22,744 nt of DNA, from assembly GCA_045106825.1 (NCBI GenBank), contig JBGCFH010000382.1:1-22744 (forward strand), given 5' to 3'. Positions within the stretch are counted from its first letter, which is position 1. Every line of letters starts with the position of its first letter. The stretch is from CAWVWD01 sp045106825 (lineage in GTDB: Bacteria > Bacteroidota > Bacteroidia > Chitinophagales > Saprospiraceae). The notes beneath the pieces were generated by a model that made no database searches, was not told the DNA's origin, and worked only from the letters and a program-made list of their open reading frames with translations. This document shows, piece after piece, positions 1-10,300 of the stretch. The translations under genes and the position numbers were made by a program.

Positions 1-921
1 TTGAAAGAATTGGAAGAAGATGGTTTGTTGGAAAAAACAATCATTGTTTGGTACACGGATCATGGCGGTTGTATGCCTCGACAAAAGCGATTGTTGTATG
101 ATTCTGGTTTGAAAGTGCCAATGATTATTCGTTTTCCAAATCAACAATACGCTGGAACTCGTGATAATCGTATGATTAGTTTCGTAGATTTTGCTCCAAC
201 AACCTTATCTTTAGCGAATATCGAACCACCAAAAAACATTCATGGAACAGCATTTTTAGGAAAATTTCAGCGAACTGAAGAACCTGAATACATTTACGCT
301 GCTGCCGACCGTTTTGATGAAAAGTATGCCAAAGGTCGAGCTGTTCGAGATGAACGTTTTAAATATATTCGACATTATAATGATGAAAATGAGCCAATTT
401 ATTTGGATTTAGCTTATCGCAAAAATCAACCAATTATGATGGAAATGTTGCGACTAAAAGATAATGATGAACTTAATGAAACGCAATTACTTTGGTTTCA
501 AACACCAAAGCCAAAAGAAGAATTATATGATACTTGGAATGATAAACATGAAGTGAATAATTTAGTAAACAACCCAAAGTACAAAAAAGAACTCATGCGA
601 TTGCGACAAGCAAATAATGATTTTCAAAATCAATATGAAGATTTAGCAATGTTACCCGAAAAGGAATTGATAAAACGATTACAACCAAATGGACAACAAC
701 CAAAAATTGCTCAACCGATTATTACAGAAGTTGATGGAAAAATTGTGATTTCTTGTGAAACAGAAGGAGTTACAATTGGTGTAAGAGTTAAAATGGGAAA
801 TACTTCAATTGAACGTCCTTTTTATATTTACACTAAACCAATGAAAATTCCAAAAGGTAAACAAATTGAAGTGATTGTGGATAGAATTGGTTATTTGAAA
901 AGTGATATTGTGGTATTCTAA
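1..921 (+). CDS. Sulfatase, C-terminal part (5' end outside window)
   Basis: The visible 306 residues are the C-terminal half of an alkaline-phosphatase-fold sulfatase that hydrolyses sulfate esters, usually on polysaccharides in the periplasm. The motif VWYTDHGG at residues 17-23 holds the conserved D20-H21 metal-binding pair, and the following PRQKRLLYDSGLKVPMIIRFP (around 26-46) is the typical sulfatase segment with the sulfate-contacting lysine. Residues about 140-215 (MLRLKDNDELNE to KELMRLR) match the usual 'LYD...NDKHEVNNLV' end of the catalytic domain. Residues about 240-306 form a small beta domain resembling CHB_HEX_C. The first codon is TTG inside a sequence typical of mid-protein, so this is a truncated gene and not a true start. 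The active-site C/S-x-P-x-R motif lies upstream and is not visible, so the formylglycine type cannot be told. Confident for family, not for substrate. Confidence 0.92.
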   Translation: MKELEEDGLLEKTIIVWYTDHGGCMPRQKRLLYDSGLKVPMIIRFPNQQYAGTRDNRMISFVDFAPTTLSLANIEPPKNIHGTAFLGKFQRTEEPEYIYAAADRFDEKYAKGRAVRDERFKYIRHYNDENEPIYLDLAYRKNQPIMMEMLRLKDNDELNETQLLWFQTPKPKEELYDTWNDKHEVNNLVNNPKYKKELMRLRQANNDFQNQYEDLAMLPEKELIKRLQPNGQQPKIAQPIITEVDGKIVISCETEGVTIGVRVKMGNTSIERPFYIYTKPMKIPKGKQIEVIVDRIGYLKSDIVVF

Positions 922-1324
922 GGACAAAACAGCTCAAAACAGACTGTACACCGCTATACTCACATTTTTTTCATTATATATTCACATTTTGCTGAAACGT
1001 AAAATAGAAATCACAATTGCTAAATTCTACTTTGCAAAATGCTTTTTTCAAGATGATTATTTTGTAAGGCAAAATGTAATATTTTCATTTTTTAATTTAG
1101 TATCAGCTAAAATTTACACAGTTATACCACAAGAATTTATCCTTAAAATTACACGTTTTATTATTGCATACACTTGTAATAGAATTTACTAATCCACAAC
1201 TTGAATTAATAATAACCTAATGATTAGAACTAAAATTATTAAGATTCAATCCCTTATTTGAATCGTTAGGAACATATTTGTCTTGAAGCATCTATCTAAA
1301 TTCTTTATTAATTTCCTCACAGAA

Positions 1325-1350
1325 TTTTGCAAAATTTTGCAAAATTTTAC
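1325..1350. repeat. Phased tandem palindromes TTTTGCAAAA
   Basis: Two exact back-to-back copies of the self-complementary 10-mer TTTTGCAAAA occupy 1325-1344 and a partial third copy (TTTT) follows, ending in ACGC. The 10-bp period places A/T tracts on one face of the helix, so the DNA may be bent here. Function unknown. Confidence 0.6.
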
Positions 1351-1397
1351 GCTATCTAATTTAGATTAGCAAAATTACTTATCAAATAAAATTAAGT

Positions 1398-1426
1398 AAT
1401 TACTTTTGTCACTTATAAAAGTAATT
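1398..1426. repeat. 10-bp perfect inverted repeat
   Basis: AATTACTTTT (1398-1407) and its exact reverse complement AAAAGTAATT (1417-1426) are separated by 9 bases. TACTTTTG at 1401-1408, inside the left arm, fits the Bacteroidota -7 consensus TAnnTTTG, but I found no matching TTTG about 19 bases upstream. It could be an operator or chance in AT-rich DNA. Confidence 0.45.
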
Positions 1427-1703
1427 GACAGATTTACGCAAATATTGAATATCTAATCACCATTTAGCGTAAATTATTTAGAATGTAATAATGAAAAAAT
1501 ACTTAATTCTAAAATTCAAACTCTCAAAAGAAAAGCATGAAGTTATAAAAAAATTGATACTTTGATTATAATGGATTAAACTGCATTGTGTCAGATAATT
1601 AATTTAAATTAGACAACAAGGTCTTTACTTATCTAAATATATATTACATCATTTTTTTTGGTACAATTTTATTTTTAATAGTAAAAACAAAAATAATAAT
1701 AAA

Positions 1704-4700
1704 ATGAGTCATAAATTTATCCGCAAAATTTTAGTTGCGAATCGTGGCGAAATTGCTATTCGTATATTTCGTGCAGCTTCAGAGTTAAAAATTAAAACTG
1801 TTGCGATTTATACACATGAAGATCGTTTTTCATTACATCGATATAAGGCAGATCAAGCTTTTCAAGTTGGGGCGAACAATCAGCCTTTAAAACCTTATTT
1901 AGATATTGATGCAATTATTCAGATTGCTTTAGAAAATGATGTTGATGCGATACATCCAGGCTATGGTTTTTTGTCAGAAAATGAAAATTTTGCTCAAAAG
2001 TGTATTGATAATAATATTATTTGGATTGGGCCAAGACCTGAAGTGATGGCAGCATTGGGTAATAAATTATCTGCAAAAGCAGTTGCAGAAAAAGTTGGTG
2101 CTCCAATTGTTCAAGCTTCCAAAGAACCGTTTGACAGTTTCACTGGAGTGCGTGAGATTGTTAATAAAATCGGTTTGCCTGTAATGCTTAAAGCTGCTGT
2201 TGGTGGTGGTGGACGAGGAATGCGAGTGGTTCGAAAAGCAGAAGACTTAGAAACACTTTTTAGAGAAGCATCCGGCGAAGCAAGAACAGCTTTTGGTGAT
2301 GGTCGAGTTTTTATTGAAAAGTATATTGATGATCCAAAACATATTGAAGTACAAATTTTAGGCGATAATTACGGAAACATTGTTCATTTATTTGAGCGAG
2401 ATTGTTCAGTTCAGCGTCGTTTCCAAAAGGTTGTAGAAGTTGCACCAAGTGTTAATTTAAAAGAAATTACTCGACAAAAACTACATCAACACGCTGTTGA
2501 TATTTGTCAATCTGTTAATTATAGTAATGCAGGAACAGTTGAATTTTTAGTTGATAAAGAAGAAAATATTTACTTCATTGAAGTAAATACACGGATTCAA
2601 GTTGAGCATACAATAACAGAAGTTATTACAGGGATTGATTTGGTTAGAGCTCAAATTTTAATCGCTGCTGGTGTAGAGTTGTCAACCGAAAAATTAGGAA
2701 TTGGTAAACAAGAAGATATTAAGATTAGAGGTTATGCTATTCAGTGTAGAATTACAACCGAAGATGCTTCTCAGAATTTCAAACCTGATTATGGTCGCTT
2801 AGTTGCTTATCGAAGTGCAAGTGGTTTCGGAATCCGATTAGATGCTGGAAATGCTTATGCTGGTGCAGTGATTTCACCTTTTTTCGATAGTATGTTAGTG
2901 AAAGTAACGGCTTGGGGACATCGCTTGAAAGATGCAGCAGACCGTTTAGAACGAGCGTTACATGAGTTTAGGATTAGAGGTGTAAAAACCAATATTCCAT
3001 TTTTAATTAATTTATTGCAAGATGCAAACTTTAGAAATGGCGATATTACGGTAAATTATATAGGTAATACACCGCATTTATTAATGCCAGCAAACTGGAA
3101 AGATAGAGGAACTAAGTTGATTCGTTTCTTAGCAGAGAGAACTGTTAATGGAAGCACTGATATTAAAAAAATTGACCCTGATTTTATATACATTGATGCA
3201 AAAGTTCCTGATACTAGTCAAGATAAAATTAGAAAAGGAACAAAAGATATATTGGAAGAATCAGGACGAGCTGGTCTAATAGATTGGATTAAAAAACAAG
3301 ATAAAATCCTTTATACTGATACGACTTTCAGAGATGCACATCAATCTTTGTTGGCTACTCGAATGCGAACTTTTGATATGTTGAAAATTGCAGCACCTTT
3401 TGCAAAACGTCATGGTCATGAAATATTTTCGATGGAAGTTTGGGGTGGTGCAACCTTTGACGTTTCTATGCGATTTTTGAAAGAATCTCCTTGGCAACGA
3501 TTAAAAAAATTGCGCAAAGCATTTCCTAATACTTTATTACAAATGTTATTGCGTGGTTCAAATGCTGTCGGTTATAAAGCTTATCCTGATAATGTTGTAC
3601 GAGAATTTATTATTGAAGCAAGTCAAAATGGAATAGATATTTTTAGAATTTTTGATTCTTTGAATTGGGTAGAAGCTATGAAGTATTCTATCAAAGTGAT
3701 TAATGAAGAAACAAATTCTATTGCTGAGGCTTGTATTTGTTATACTGGAAATGTATTTGATGAGAATAGTCGTTATAATCTGGATTATTATTTGGAACTG
3801 GCAAAAGAATTAGAAGAAGCTGGTGCTCATATGCTTGCGATTAAAGATATGGCTGGTTTACTCAAGCCTAATGCTGCGGCTTATTTGATTACTGCTTTGA
3901 AAAAAGTAACTGATTTGCCAATACATTTGCATACTCATGATACTTCATCTATACAATCTGCAACTTACCTCAAAGCAATCGAAAGTGGTGTTGATATTGT
4001 TGATGTAGCGATTAGTTCGATGTCTGGTTTGACTTCACAACCTAACTTTAATAGTGTTGTAGCGATGATGGAAGATCATAGTAGAAATTCTAACATTGAT
4101 TTGACTTCGTTGAATGAGTTTTCGGATTATTGGGAACGAGTAAGAACCTATTATTATCCATTTGAAACAGAGTTGCGTGCTGGGACTGCGGAGGTCTACA
4201 AACATGAAATCCCTGGTGGGCAATATTCTAATTTGAAACCACAAGCAAGAGGTTTGGGATTGGAAGATAAGTTTGAATTGATTAAAAAGAATTACGCAGC
4301 TTTCAATGATTTATTAGGTGGCATGGTAAAAGTAACGCCTTCTTCAAAAGTAGTTGGAGATATGGCGATGTTTATGACTTCTAATAACTATACGATAGAA
4401 GACATTATCACAAAAGGTAAAATTATAGATTTTCCAGATAGTTTTAAATCCTTAATGCGTGGAGATTTAGGGCAAAGAAAAGGCGGTTGGCCAAAAGATT
4501 TACAAGAATTTGCATTAAAAGGAGAAGAACCATTTACAAAACGACCAAATGATTATTTAGAACCTTTAGATTTAGAAAAGGAATATGCTATTTTTCAAGA
4601 AAAATATCCTGCTTTTCAAGGGCGAACAGATTTTGTTTCTTGGCTATTATATCCAAAAGTTTTTGATGATTATTATACACATCATCAAACATTTGGCGAT

Positions 4701-5153
4701 GTTAGTAAAATTCCAACAAAATCGTTCTTCTTTGGGATGAAACCAAATGAAGAAATACAAGTTGCTATTTCTAAAGGAAAAAATATCATTGTTCAATTTT
4801 TGAATAATAATGATGCAAATGAACGAGGAGAACGCTTGAGTATTTTCCGTTTAAATGGCTCAATCCGTTCAGTTTTTGTTAAAGATAAGACCGCAAAGGT
4901 TGATTTAAAACGAAATAAAAAAGCAACGGAAGAAAATCATATTGGTTGTCCTTTACAAGGTCAGTTATCTAAAATATTGGTGGAAGAAAATATGTCTATC
5001 GACGTTGGTACACCGCTTTTTGTTTTGGAAGCAATGAAAATGGAAAGTACGGTTACAAGTTCTTTAAAAGGTAAAGTTAAGAAGATACATTTGGCAGAAA
5101 ATGAATTAGTTGAACAGGATGATTTAGTTATAGAAATTGAAATTTCAGCATAA
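1704..5153 (+). CDS. pyc: Pyruvate carboxylase
   Basis: This 1149-residue single-chain enzyme carboxylates pyruvate to oxaloacetate with ATP and bicarbonate (anaplerosis, cytoplasm). The start MSHKFIRKILVANRGEIA is the classic biotin carboxylase N-terminus, which fixes the ATG. Biotin carboxylase/ATP-grasp domain, about 1-460: glycine-rich KAAVGGGGRGM at 163-173 and ERDCSVQRR from 231. Carboxyltransferase domain, about 530-800: DTTFRDAHQS from 539, with D544, K714 (in AIKDMAGLLKP) and H743/H745 (in HLHTHDT) at the positions expected for the metal ligands, K714 being the usual carbamylated lysine. The biotin carrier domain closes the protein, with EAMKM and biotinyl lysine K1112. Length is as usual for the family and nothing is broken. 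It stands alone, transcribed toward the GH5 gene, and looks like a housekeeping gene between carbohydrate loci. Confidence 0.98.
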   Translation: MSHKFIRKILVANRGEIAIRIFRAASELKIKTVAIYTHEDRFSLHRYKADQAFQVGANNQPLKPYLDIDAIIQIALENDVDAIHPGYGFLSENENFAQKCIDNNIIWIGPRPEVMAALGNKLSAKAVAEKVGAPIVQASKEPFDSFTGVREIVNKIGLPVMLKAAVGGGGRGMRVVRKAEDLETLFREASGEARTAFGDGRVFIEKYIDDPKHIEVQILGDNYGNIVHLFERDCSVQRRFQKVVEVAPSVNLKEITRQKLHQHAVDICQSVNYSNAGTVEFLVDKEENIYFIEVNTRIQVEHTITEVITGIDLVRAQILIAAGVELSTEKLGIGKQEDIKIRGYAIQCRITTEDASQNFKPDYGRLVAYRSASGFGIRLDAGNAYAGAVISPFFDSMLVKVTAWGHRLKDAADRLERALHEFRIRGVKTNIPFLINLLQDANFRNGDITVNYIGNTPHLLMPANWKDRGTKLIRFLAERTVNGSTDIKKIDPDFIYIDAKVPDTSQDKIRKGTKDILEESGRAGLIDWIKKQDKILYTDTTFRDAHQSLLATRMRTFDMLKIAAPFAKRHGHEIFSMEVWGGATFDVSMRFLKESPWQRLKKLRKAFPNTLLQMLLRGSNAVGYKAYPDNVVREFIIEASQNGIDIFRIFDSLNWVEAMKYSIKVINEETNSIAEACICYTGNVFDENSRYNLDYYLELAKELEEAGAHMLAIKDMAGLLKPNAAAYLITALKKVTDLPIHLHTHDTSSIQSATYLKAIESGVDIVDVAISSMSGLTSQPNFNSVVAMMEDHSRNSNIDLTSLNEFSDYWERVRTYYYPFETELRAGTAEVYKHEIPGGQYSNLKPQARGLGLEDKFELIKKNYAAFNDLLGGMVKVTPSSKVVGDMAMFMTSNNYTIEDIITKGKIIDFPDSFKSLMRGDLGQRKGGWPKDLQEFALKGEEPFTKRPNDYLEPLDLEKEYAIFQEKYPAFQGRTDFVSWLLYPKVFDDYYTHHQTFGDVSKIPTKSFFFGMKPNEEIQVAISKGKNIIVQFLNNNDANERGERLSIFRLNGSIRSVFVKDKTAKVDLKRNKKATEENHIGCPLQGQLSKILVEENMSIDVGTPLFVLEAMKMESTVTSSLKGKVKKIHLAENELVEQDDLVIEIEISA

Positions 5154-5169
5154 AAAATTATCCTTTCTG

Positions 5170-5285
5170 AAAACTTCGGAGATTTTAAAAAACATGATTT
5201 TTTTTAAAAAATTCACCAAATTAAAAATTATTATTTTAATTAAAATTTGGTAGGGTTTTCTTAAATGAAAAATCTCCGGAGTTTT
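5170..5285. terminator. Nested inverted repeat between convergent genes
   Basis: Outer arms AAAACTTCGGAGATTTT (5170-5186) and AAAATCTCCGGAGTTTT (5269-5285) are complementary in 16 of 17 positions. Inside lies a second pair, ACCAAATT (5215-5222) and AATTTGGT (5244-5251). It begins 17 bases after the pyruvate carboxylase stop and lies about 110 bases from the convergent GH5 stop, so it may serve as a transcription end point for one or both genes. The long loop makes a simple Rho-independent terminator doubtful; it may also be a decayed palindromic repeat. Confidence 0.4.
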
Positions 5286-5398
5286 AAGTATTTTATTTTT
5301 TTTTGCAAAAATTGTCAGTGAATCTCATTTTTTATGTCTATTTAAAAGATATAAAAAAGACACTAAACTTACGATAATAACTCCTAAATAGTAACCCA

Positions 5399-6412
5399 TC
5401 AATTCAACAAAGCCTTCACAATTTCCTCATCCCAAATCCGTTCTTTGCGATTATAAAACCCCATATCACCTTTATCTTTCATACTATTTTCCCAAACCGA
5501 AAATGGAATATTAAACTCTTCACACAAGTCCGCAATATAAGCGTAATACTCTAATCGTTGTCCTCGTTTTGGACGATTTGAACAAGCAAATTCGCCTAAA
5601 TATAATGGAATATTATTATCAAAAGCCCAAGTAACTACTTCTTCAAAATGTTTGCGAACTTCGGCTTTATCCTTTGGTTTTCCCCAACTTTGATTGCCGT
5701 CTTTGTTCGTAAATTTGAATGGTTTGTAATAATGAAAATAAGCGATTAAATAATCATCTTCTGGGATTTTCATTTGTTGAGGTGCATCAGATGCGTTTTT
5801 TCCGCCACCAGTAATTAGCACATTTCGGGTTGGATTTGTCTTTCTGATAATTGGTAAAATCCTAAAATTAATCGCATCAACTTGAGCTGGTGACAAATCA
5901 AAATACGGTTCATTGATAATTTCAAAAACTACGTTTTCAGATTTGTTTTTAAATCGTTCGGCAATTTGTGTCCAAATCGCTTCGAAGCGTTGTAAGTTCG
6001 CTTCGTCATATTCTTCTAATAACCATTTTTCGTGATGAGTATTTAAAATGACAACAAAATCTCGTTCTAATGCCCAATCGACAACGGTTTCCACACGATT
6101 AAGCCATTTTTCGTCGATTTCGTAAGGTGCAAATTTATCTGTATTATTTTCCCATTTTACAGGAATACGAACATTCTGAAAACCCATTTTTTTGAAATCA
6201 TCAAAGTAATATTCTTCTGTTTTATATGCCCATTTTCCTTCATGCGGAGCTTCCAAAGTGTTGCCAAGATTGATGCCTTTTCCCATTCGTTTTACCATTT
6301 TCTTTGGTGAAATCGTTTGGAAATTTGTATTATCAACGGTTTCGTTAGTTGTTCGGCAACTATTTAGCGAAAGCGAAAAAAGGAATAAAAGTATTAGTGT
6401 GATGTGTTTCAT
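5399..6412 (-). CDS. GH5-family glycoside hydrolase, lipoprotein
   Basis: A 337-residue cellulase-like (GH5, TIM-barrel) retaining beta-glycosidase. The N-terminus MKHITLILLFLFSLSLNSC is a lipoprotein signal with lipobox LNSC and Cys19, which fixes the start at 6412; an in-frame ATG 69 bases upstream lies inside a palindrome and adds no sensible sequence. GINLGNTLEAP (47-56), FQNVRIPVKW (78-87) and HH126-127 are family motifs. The acid/base is E168 in NEP (167-169) and the nucleophile E274 in GEF (273-275). The substrate (cellulose, mannan, xyloglucan or other beta-glycan) cannot be read; I do not assign a subfamily. It is the last gene of the minus-strand set led by an FGE-like gene and an HTCS, separated from the preceding gene by a 276-bp palindromic island that occupies its leader. 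Confidence 0.93.
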   Translation of the reverse strand: MKHITLILLFLFSLSLNSCRTTNETVDNTNFQTISPKKMVKRMGKGINLGNTLEAPHEGKWAYKTEEYYFDDFKKMGFQNVRIPVKWENNTDKFAPYEIDEKWLNRVETVVDWALERDFVVILNTHHEKWLLEEYDEANLQRFEAIWTQIAERFKNKSENVVFEIINEPYFDLSPAQVDAINFRILPIIRKTNPTRNVLITGGGKNASDAPQQMKIPEDDYLIAYFHYYKPFKFTNKDGNQSWGKPKDKAEVRKHFEEVVTWAFDNNIPLYLGEFACSNRPKRGQRLEYYAYIADLCEEFNIPFSVWENSMKDKGDMGFYNRKERIWDEEIVKALLN

Positions 6413-6428
6413 AGTTAATGGAAGTTCA

Positions 6429-6704
6429 AACTTTACGAAGGATTCAAAGTCATTCGATAAGACACAGAATAATTTAGGCATCTATTGCACCGCTACTTTA
6501 GTGCGGTGATTATGTATTAGGAACAAATCTGGGTTTTAACCCAACACATTTACAATATTCTCTGTATGTTGGGCTAAAGCCCGATTTTTTTGTTAGCATT
6601 TTTATCACCGCACTAAAGTAGCGGTGCAATAGATGTACAAAACACTAATCATTTCCTATTTTTATTCTGTGTATTATCGAAAGATTTTAAACCTTTGTAA
6701 AGTT
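6429..6704. repeat. 276-bp nested palindromic island
   Basis: The stretch is one large imperfect inverted repeat. Its core arms, 6479-6510 and 6604-6635, are 32 bp each and perfectly complementary; each arm is also a hairpin (CACCGC...GCGGTG). The outer arms, 6429-6478 and about 6655-6704, match in roughly 40 of 48 positions (AACTTTAC against GTAAAGTT at the ends). The centre carries TGGGTTTTAACCCA (6530-6543) and GGGCTAAAGCCC (6571-6582), related to each other as an inverted pair. It fills the gap between the membrane-protein gene and the GH5 gene, ending 16 bases before the GH5 start. Its left tip AACTTTACGAAGG also occurs at 15051-15063. Looks like a MITE or composite REP-like element; no coding capacity. 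Confidence 0.85.
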
Positions 6705-6720
6705 AAATTTAAAATAAAAA

Positions 6721-7284
6721 TCAAGCATTTCTAACTGCATAAGTATGCGAACCAATAAACATAATCGAACCTAAACCAATGACAAACATTTCAAAAAATA
6801 ACTGGTCGAAATCAAAAGCTGCTTGCAAAAAAATGTATTTATAAATAGTCGCAAACGTAACGACAATCGTCATAACGCTCAGTATGGATGAAATTGTAAA
6901 TAAGAGTTTTGTGCTATTATATTCCTTCATATAACTCCGAATCGAAAAGAAAGAAATCGCTGATAAAACGGAAAATAACACAAAATTTCCTTGAAATTCA
7001 CTGAAAGAAACTGGATTTATTAAATTCTTAATTCCCCAATAACCATAAATTAATAAGGCTAAAATACCATAAATTCCGCCATAAAACTTCAAAACATTGA
7101 TGCCTTCATTTTTATTATTTAGATAAAATAAAGACGTTGAAATCAATGATAGAAATAAAATACTTCCCATTCCGATTAGCCAATGTTCTGACCAAAAATC
7201 AGTGATTTTTCCGTTTGATGTTAAGCCATAAATAATCGCCAAATTTCCGATTGAAGTGATATATCCTAAAGTTTTAAACAACAT
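6721..7284 (-). CDS. Small polytopic membrane protein, unknown function
   Basis: A 187-residue protein with about six hydrophobic segments, for example LGYITSIGNLAIIYGL near the N-terminus, WLIGMGSILFLSLISTSLFYL, FYGGIYGILALLIYGYWGI, FVLFSVLSAISFFSI, LLFTISSILSVMTIVVTFATIYKY (split by me from one continuous stretch) and MFVIGLGSIMFIGSHTYAV. I do not recognise the family. The frame is open 26 codons further upstream to an ATG at 7362, but that extension is polar and low-complexity, so I prefer the ATG at 7284, which places a hydrophobic segment at the start. It follows the HTCS gene by 99 bases in the same direction and may be co-transcribed with it; a link to the sensor is only suggested by position. 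Confidence 0.65.
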   Translation of the reverse strand: MLFKTLGYITSIGNLAIIYGLTSNGKITDFWSEHWLIGMGSILFLSLISTSLFYLNNKNEGINVLKFYGGIYGILALLIYGYWGIKNLINPVSFSEFQGNFVLFSVLSAISFFSIRSYMKEYNSTKLLFTISSILSVMTIVVTFATIYKYIFLQAAFDFDQLFFEMFVIGLGSIMFIGSHTYAVRNA

Positions 7285-7383
7285 GATTACATAATTTTGG
7301 TTAAAGTTTTTTTTGTTTTTATTAATCCAAAAATACGTTCTAATTGTACCGGTTTTGTTCAAAAACCGTTCAAGGAAGTTTGT

Positions 7384-10300
7384 TTAATGTTCGATTTTGC
7401 TCGGAGATGTACCAAAATGCTTTTTGAAGCTCGTGCTAAAATATTTTGGGTTCGCAAAACCTGTCATATAAGCCACATCAGAGATAGAATATTCTTTGGT
7501 TTTTAATAATTCTAACGCTTTATTGAGTTTGATGGAATTGGTGAAATTTTGAATAGATTGACCTGTTAAGGCTTTGACTTTTCGATATAAAACTGGTCGG
7601 CTCATCAATAGCATTTTACACAAAACTTCTACTGAAAACTGCTCATTTTCTAAATTTTCTAATACAATCGTTCTTATTTTCTCAATAAATTCATGGTCAA
7701 TTGGATTTGGAAAATCTGCCTTATTAACCTTTAATTTTTTAGCTTTTAATTTTCCTTTTAAACCTTCACGAACTGCAATTAAATTTTTGAGATAAGCCTT
7801 TAAAACATCAATTTCAAATGGTTTTTCGAGGTAAACATCTGCACCTAATTGTAAGCCTTCGACTTTGTAATTTGTATTGTTTAGCGAAGTCAAAAGGATA
7901 ACTGGAATGTGTGACGTTTCAATGTCTGCTTTTAATTTTTTGCACATTTCCATTCCATTCATAATCGGCATCATTACGTCTGAAATGATTAAATTGGGAT
8001 TTTCGTCTTTCGCTATTTCTAAACCTTGTTTGCCATTATCCGCTACCAAAACATTATAAATCGAAGACAAACTATCCGCTAAATAAGCTTGTAATTCTGG
8101 ATTATCTTCAACAATTAAAATCGTGTGTGTTTGTGTATTTGCAGGTGTTTGAGTAATTATTTCAGCTTGATTTAAAGTTGGTAAAATAAACGTAGAAGGT
8201 TTATTTACCATTATTTTTTTATCCAAAATTTGATGTGGTTGCAAGTGCGATTTTCCTAAAGGAAAAGTCAACGTAAACGTCGAACCTTTGCCTTCTTCGC
8301 TATTCAATTCGACTTTTCCTTTTTGTAATTCTGCCAATTGATACGTCAACATCAAACCAACGCCACTTCCTGGAATTTGGTAATTTATAGCATTATTTGC
8401 TCTGGTGTAACGTTTGAAAATATTAGCTTGTTGAGTTTTTGGAATTCCGATTCCGTTATCTTTAAATTGAATAACACATTTTCCTTTTTGTGTGGTTGCG
8501 TTGATAATAATTTCACCGTTTTCAGGTGTATATTTTATCGCATTTGACAATAAATTATAAACGATTTTATCCATTTTATCGGTATCGTAATACAATGGAA
8601 TTTTTTCGGATTCACTTTCAAATTTGAGTTCGATATTTTTAGCTTTCGCCAATGATTTGAACAAACTAACTTTTTCTTTTAGATAATGAATAATATCTTT
8701 TTCACGAGTCAATAATTCCATTTTACCCAAATCAACTTTTTGAAAATCAAGTAATTGTGTCATTAATTGATGTAATCGTTCAGTATTTTTACCAATTAAG
8801 TTGAGTTTGTTTTTAGAATCTTTAGAAATCGAATTATCACTTTTTAAATCCTGTAAAGGTGCTTTTATCAGCGTCAAAGGTGTGCGTAAATCGTGTGCAA
8901 TATTGATAAAAAACTGAATTTTATCTTCCGAATTTTTTTCTCGAATCCGAATATTCAAATAATTATAAATCAAATATCCAATCGCTGAAATCGCCAAAAT
9001 ATAAAACAAATAAGCCCAAGTTGACCGCCAAAAAGGTGGTTTAATACGAATTTTTATCGTTCGTGCTTCGCTCCAATTTTTGCCATCAACAGAAGTTTGC
9101 ACTTCAAAAATATAATTTCCGTGATTAATATTTGTGTAAACAGCCGTTCGATTTGTGGTCGCTGGTGACCAAGATTTTTCCATGCTTTTCAATCGCCAAC
9201 GATATTTGTTTTGAGCAGAAAATCCATAATCAATTGCCGAAAAATCAAAGGAAAAAGCATTTTGTGTATAATCCAATACGATTGATTTGACATTGTCAAT
9301 TTGTTGGTCAATCGGTGAATTTTTAGCATTTGGAGAAACCGATTGATTCGCCAATTTGAAATCAGAAAAGAACAATTTTGGTGCTTTAATATTGCTGTTT
9401 TTAAAGTCTTTTGGATTAAAAAACGTAATTCCATTTTGACCACCAAACATAAACTTTCCTTCCTTTGTTTTTCCAAACGAACGAACATTAAATTCCAAAT
9501 CGCCTAAACCATTTCGATTGTCATAATTATAAAAAACACCATTGTCCAAACACGAAATTCCACGACTTGTGCTCACCCAAATTCGATGGTTGTCATCTTC
9601 CAAAATTCCGACCACAATATTTGATGGCAAACCATTTTTTTTCAAATATTGTTTGACCTTTTTTGTTTTAAAATTGTAGTGTAATAAACCATTACTTTGC
9701 GTTCCAATCCACAACGAATTATCATCAGATTGATGCAAACAAACGATTAAACGGTTGCCAACAATTCCATCTAAATCGACCTCACGAATTTCTTGATTTT
9801 TGATTAAGCGATACAAGCTATTTGGCGTACCGAAGTAATAATCACCGTTTTGAGTTTGCAACATATCAAAAGCAGCATTGATTTCGTAACGTTGAAACGA
9901 GTTTGTCGCTTTATCATATTTCGCTACTTTCCCACGAATTCCGCCAAACCACAAATCACCTTTTTTATCTTTATAAATGGAATAAATAAAATCCGTTCCC
10001 AAGGAATTTGGATTTCGAGTATTATTCCTAAAAATCGTTGTTTGATTCGTTTTCGGATTCAATCGAGTTACGCCACCAGAATACGTTCCTATCCAAATAT
10101 TTCCATCATTATCTTCACACAAACTCAAAACGGCATTATTCCCAAGTATTTCCGATTTTCCTTTTTCGTTATAATAATGTGTCCAACGGTTCGTCGTTTT
10201 ATCAAATTTAGAAACGCCTTTTTCCGTTCCAAACCACCAATTATCATTAGAATCCTCCAAAAATGCTCGAACAAAATTATTATTCAAGCTATTTTGATTA

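Larger units (their letters stand above)
922..1703. other. Intergenic region before pyruvate carboxylase gene
   Basis: This 782-base stretch is very AT-rich and I see no credible gene. It holds two tandem copies of the palindrome TTTTGCAAAA (1325-1344), a 10-bp inverted repeat at 1398-1426, and separated ATTTACGC/GCGTAAAT arms at 1432-1439 and 1467-1474. A 24-codon open frame from ATG at 1491 lacks support. No clear Bacteroidota promoter pair (TTTG then TAnnTTTG) could be fixed just before the gene start at 1704. Confidence 0.6.

Noticed and set aside
902..1192. 96-codon open frame after the sulfatase
   Set aside because: It overlaps the sulfatase end, has no signal, domain or usual composition, and reads like translated AT-rich non-coding DNA.
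1491..1565. 24-codon frame beginning MKKYLILKFKLSK
   Set aside because: Too short to support, and no ribosome site or homology could be named.
6413..6481. N-terminal extension of the GH5 gene
   Set aside because: It is read from the palindromic island, and the lipoprotein signal begins at the later ATG at 6412.
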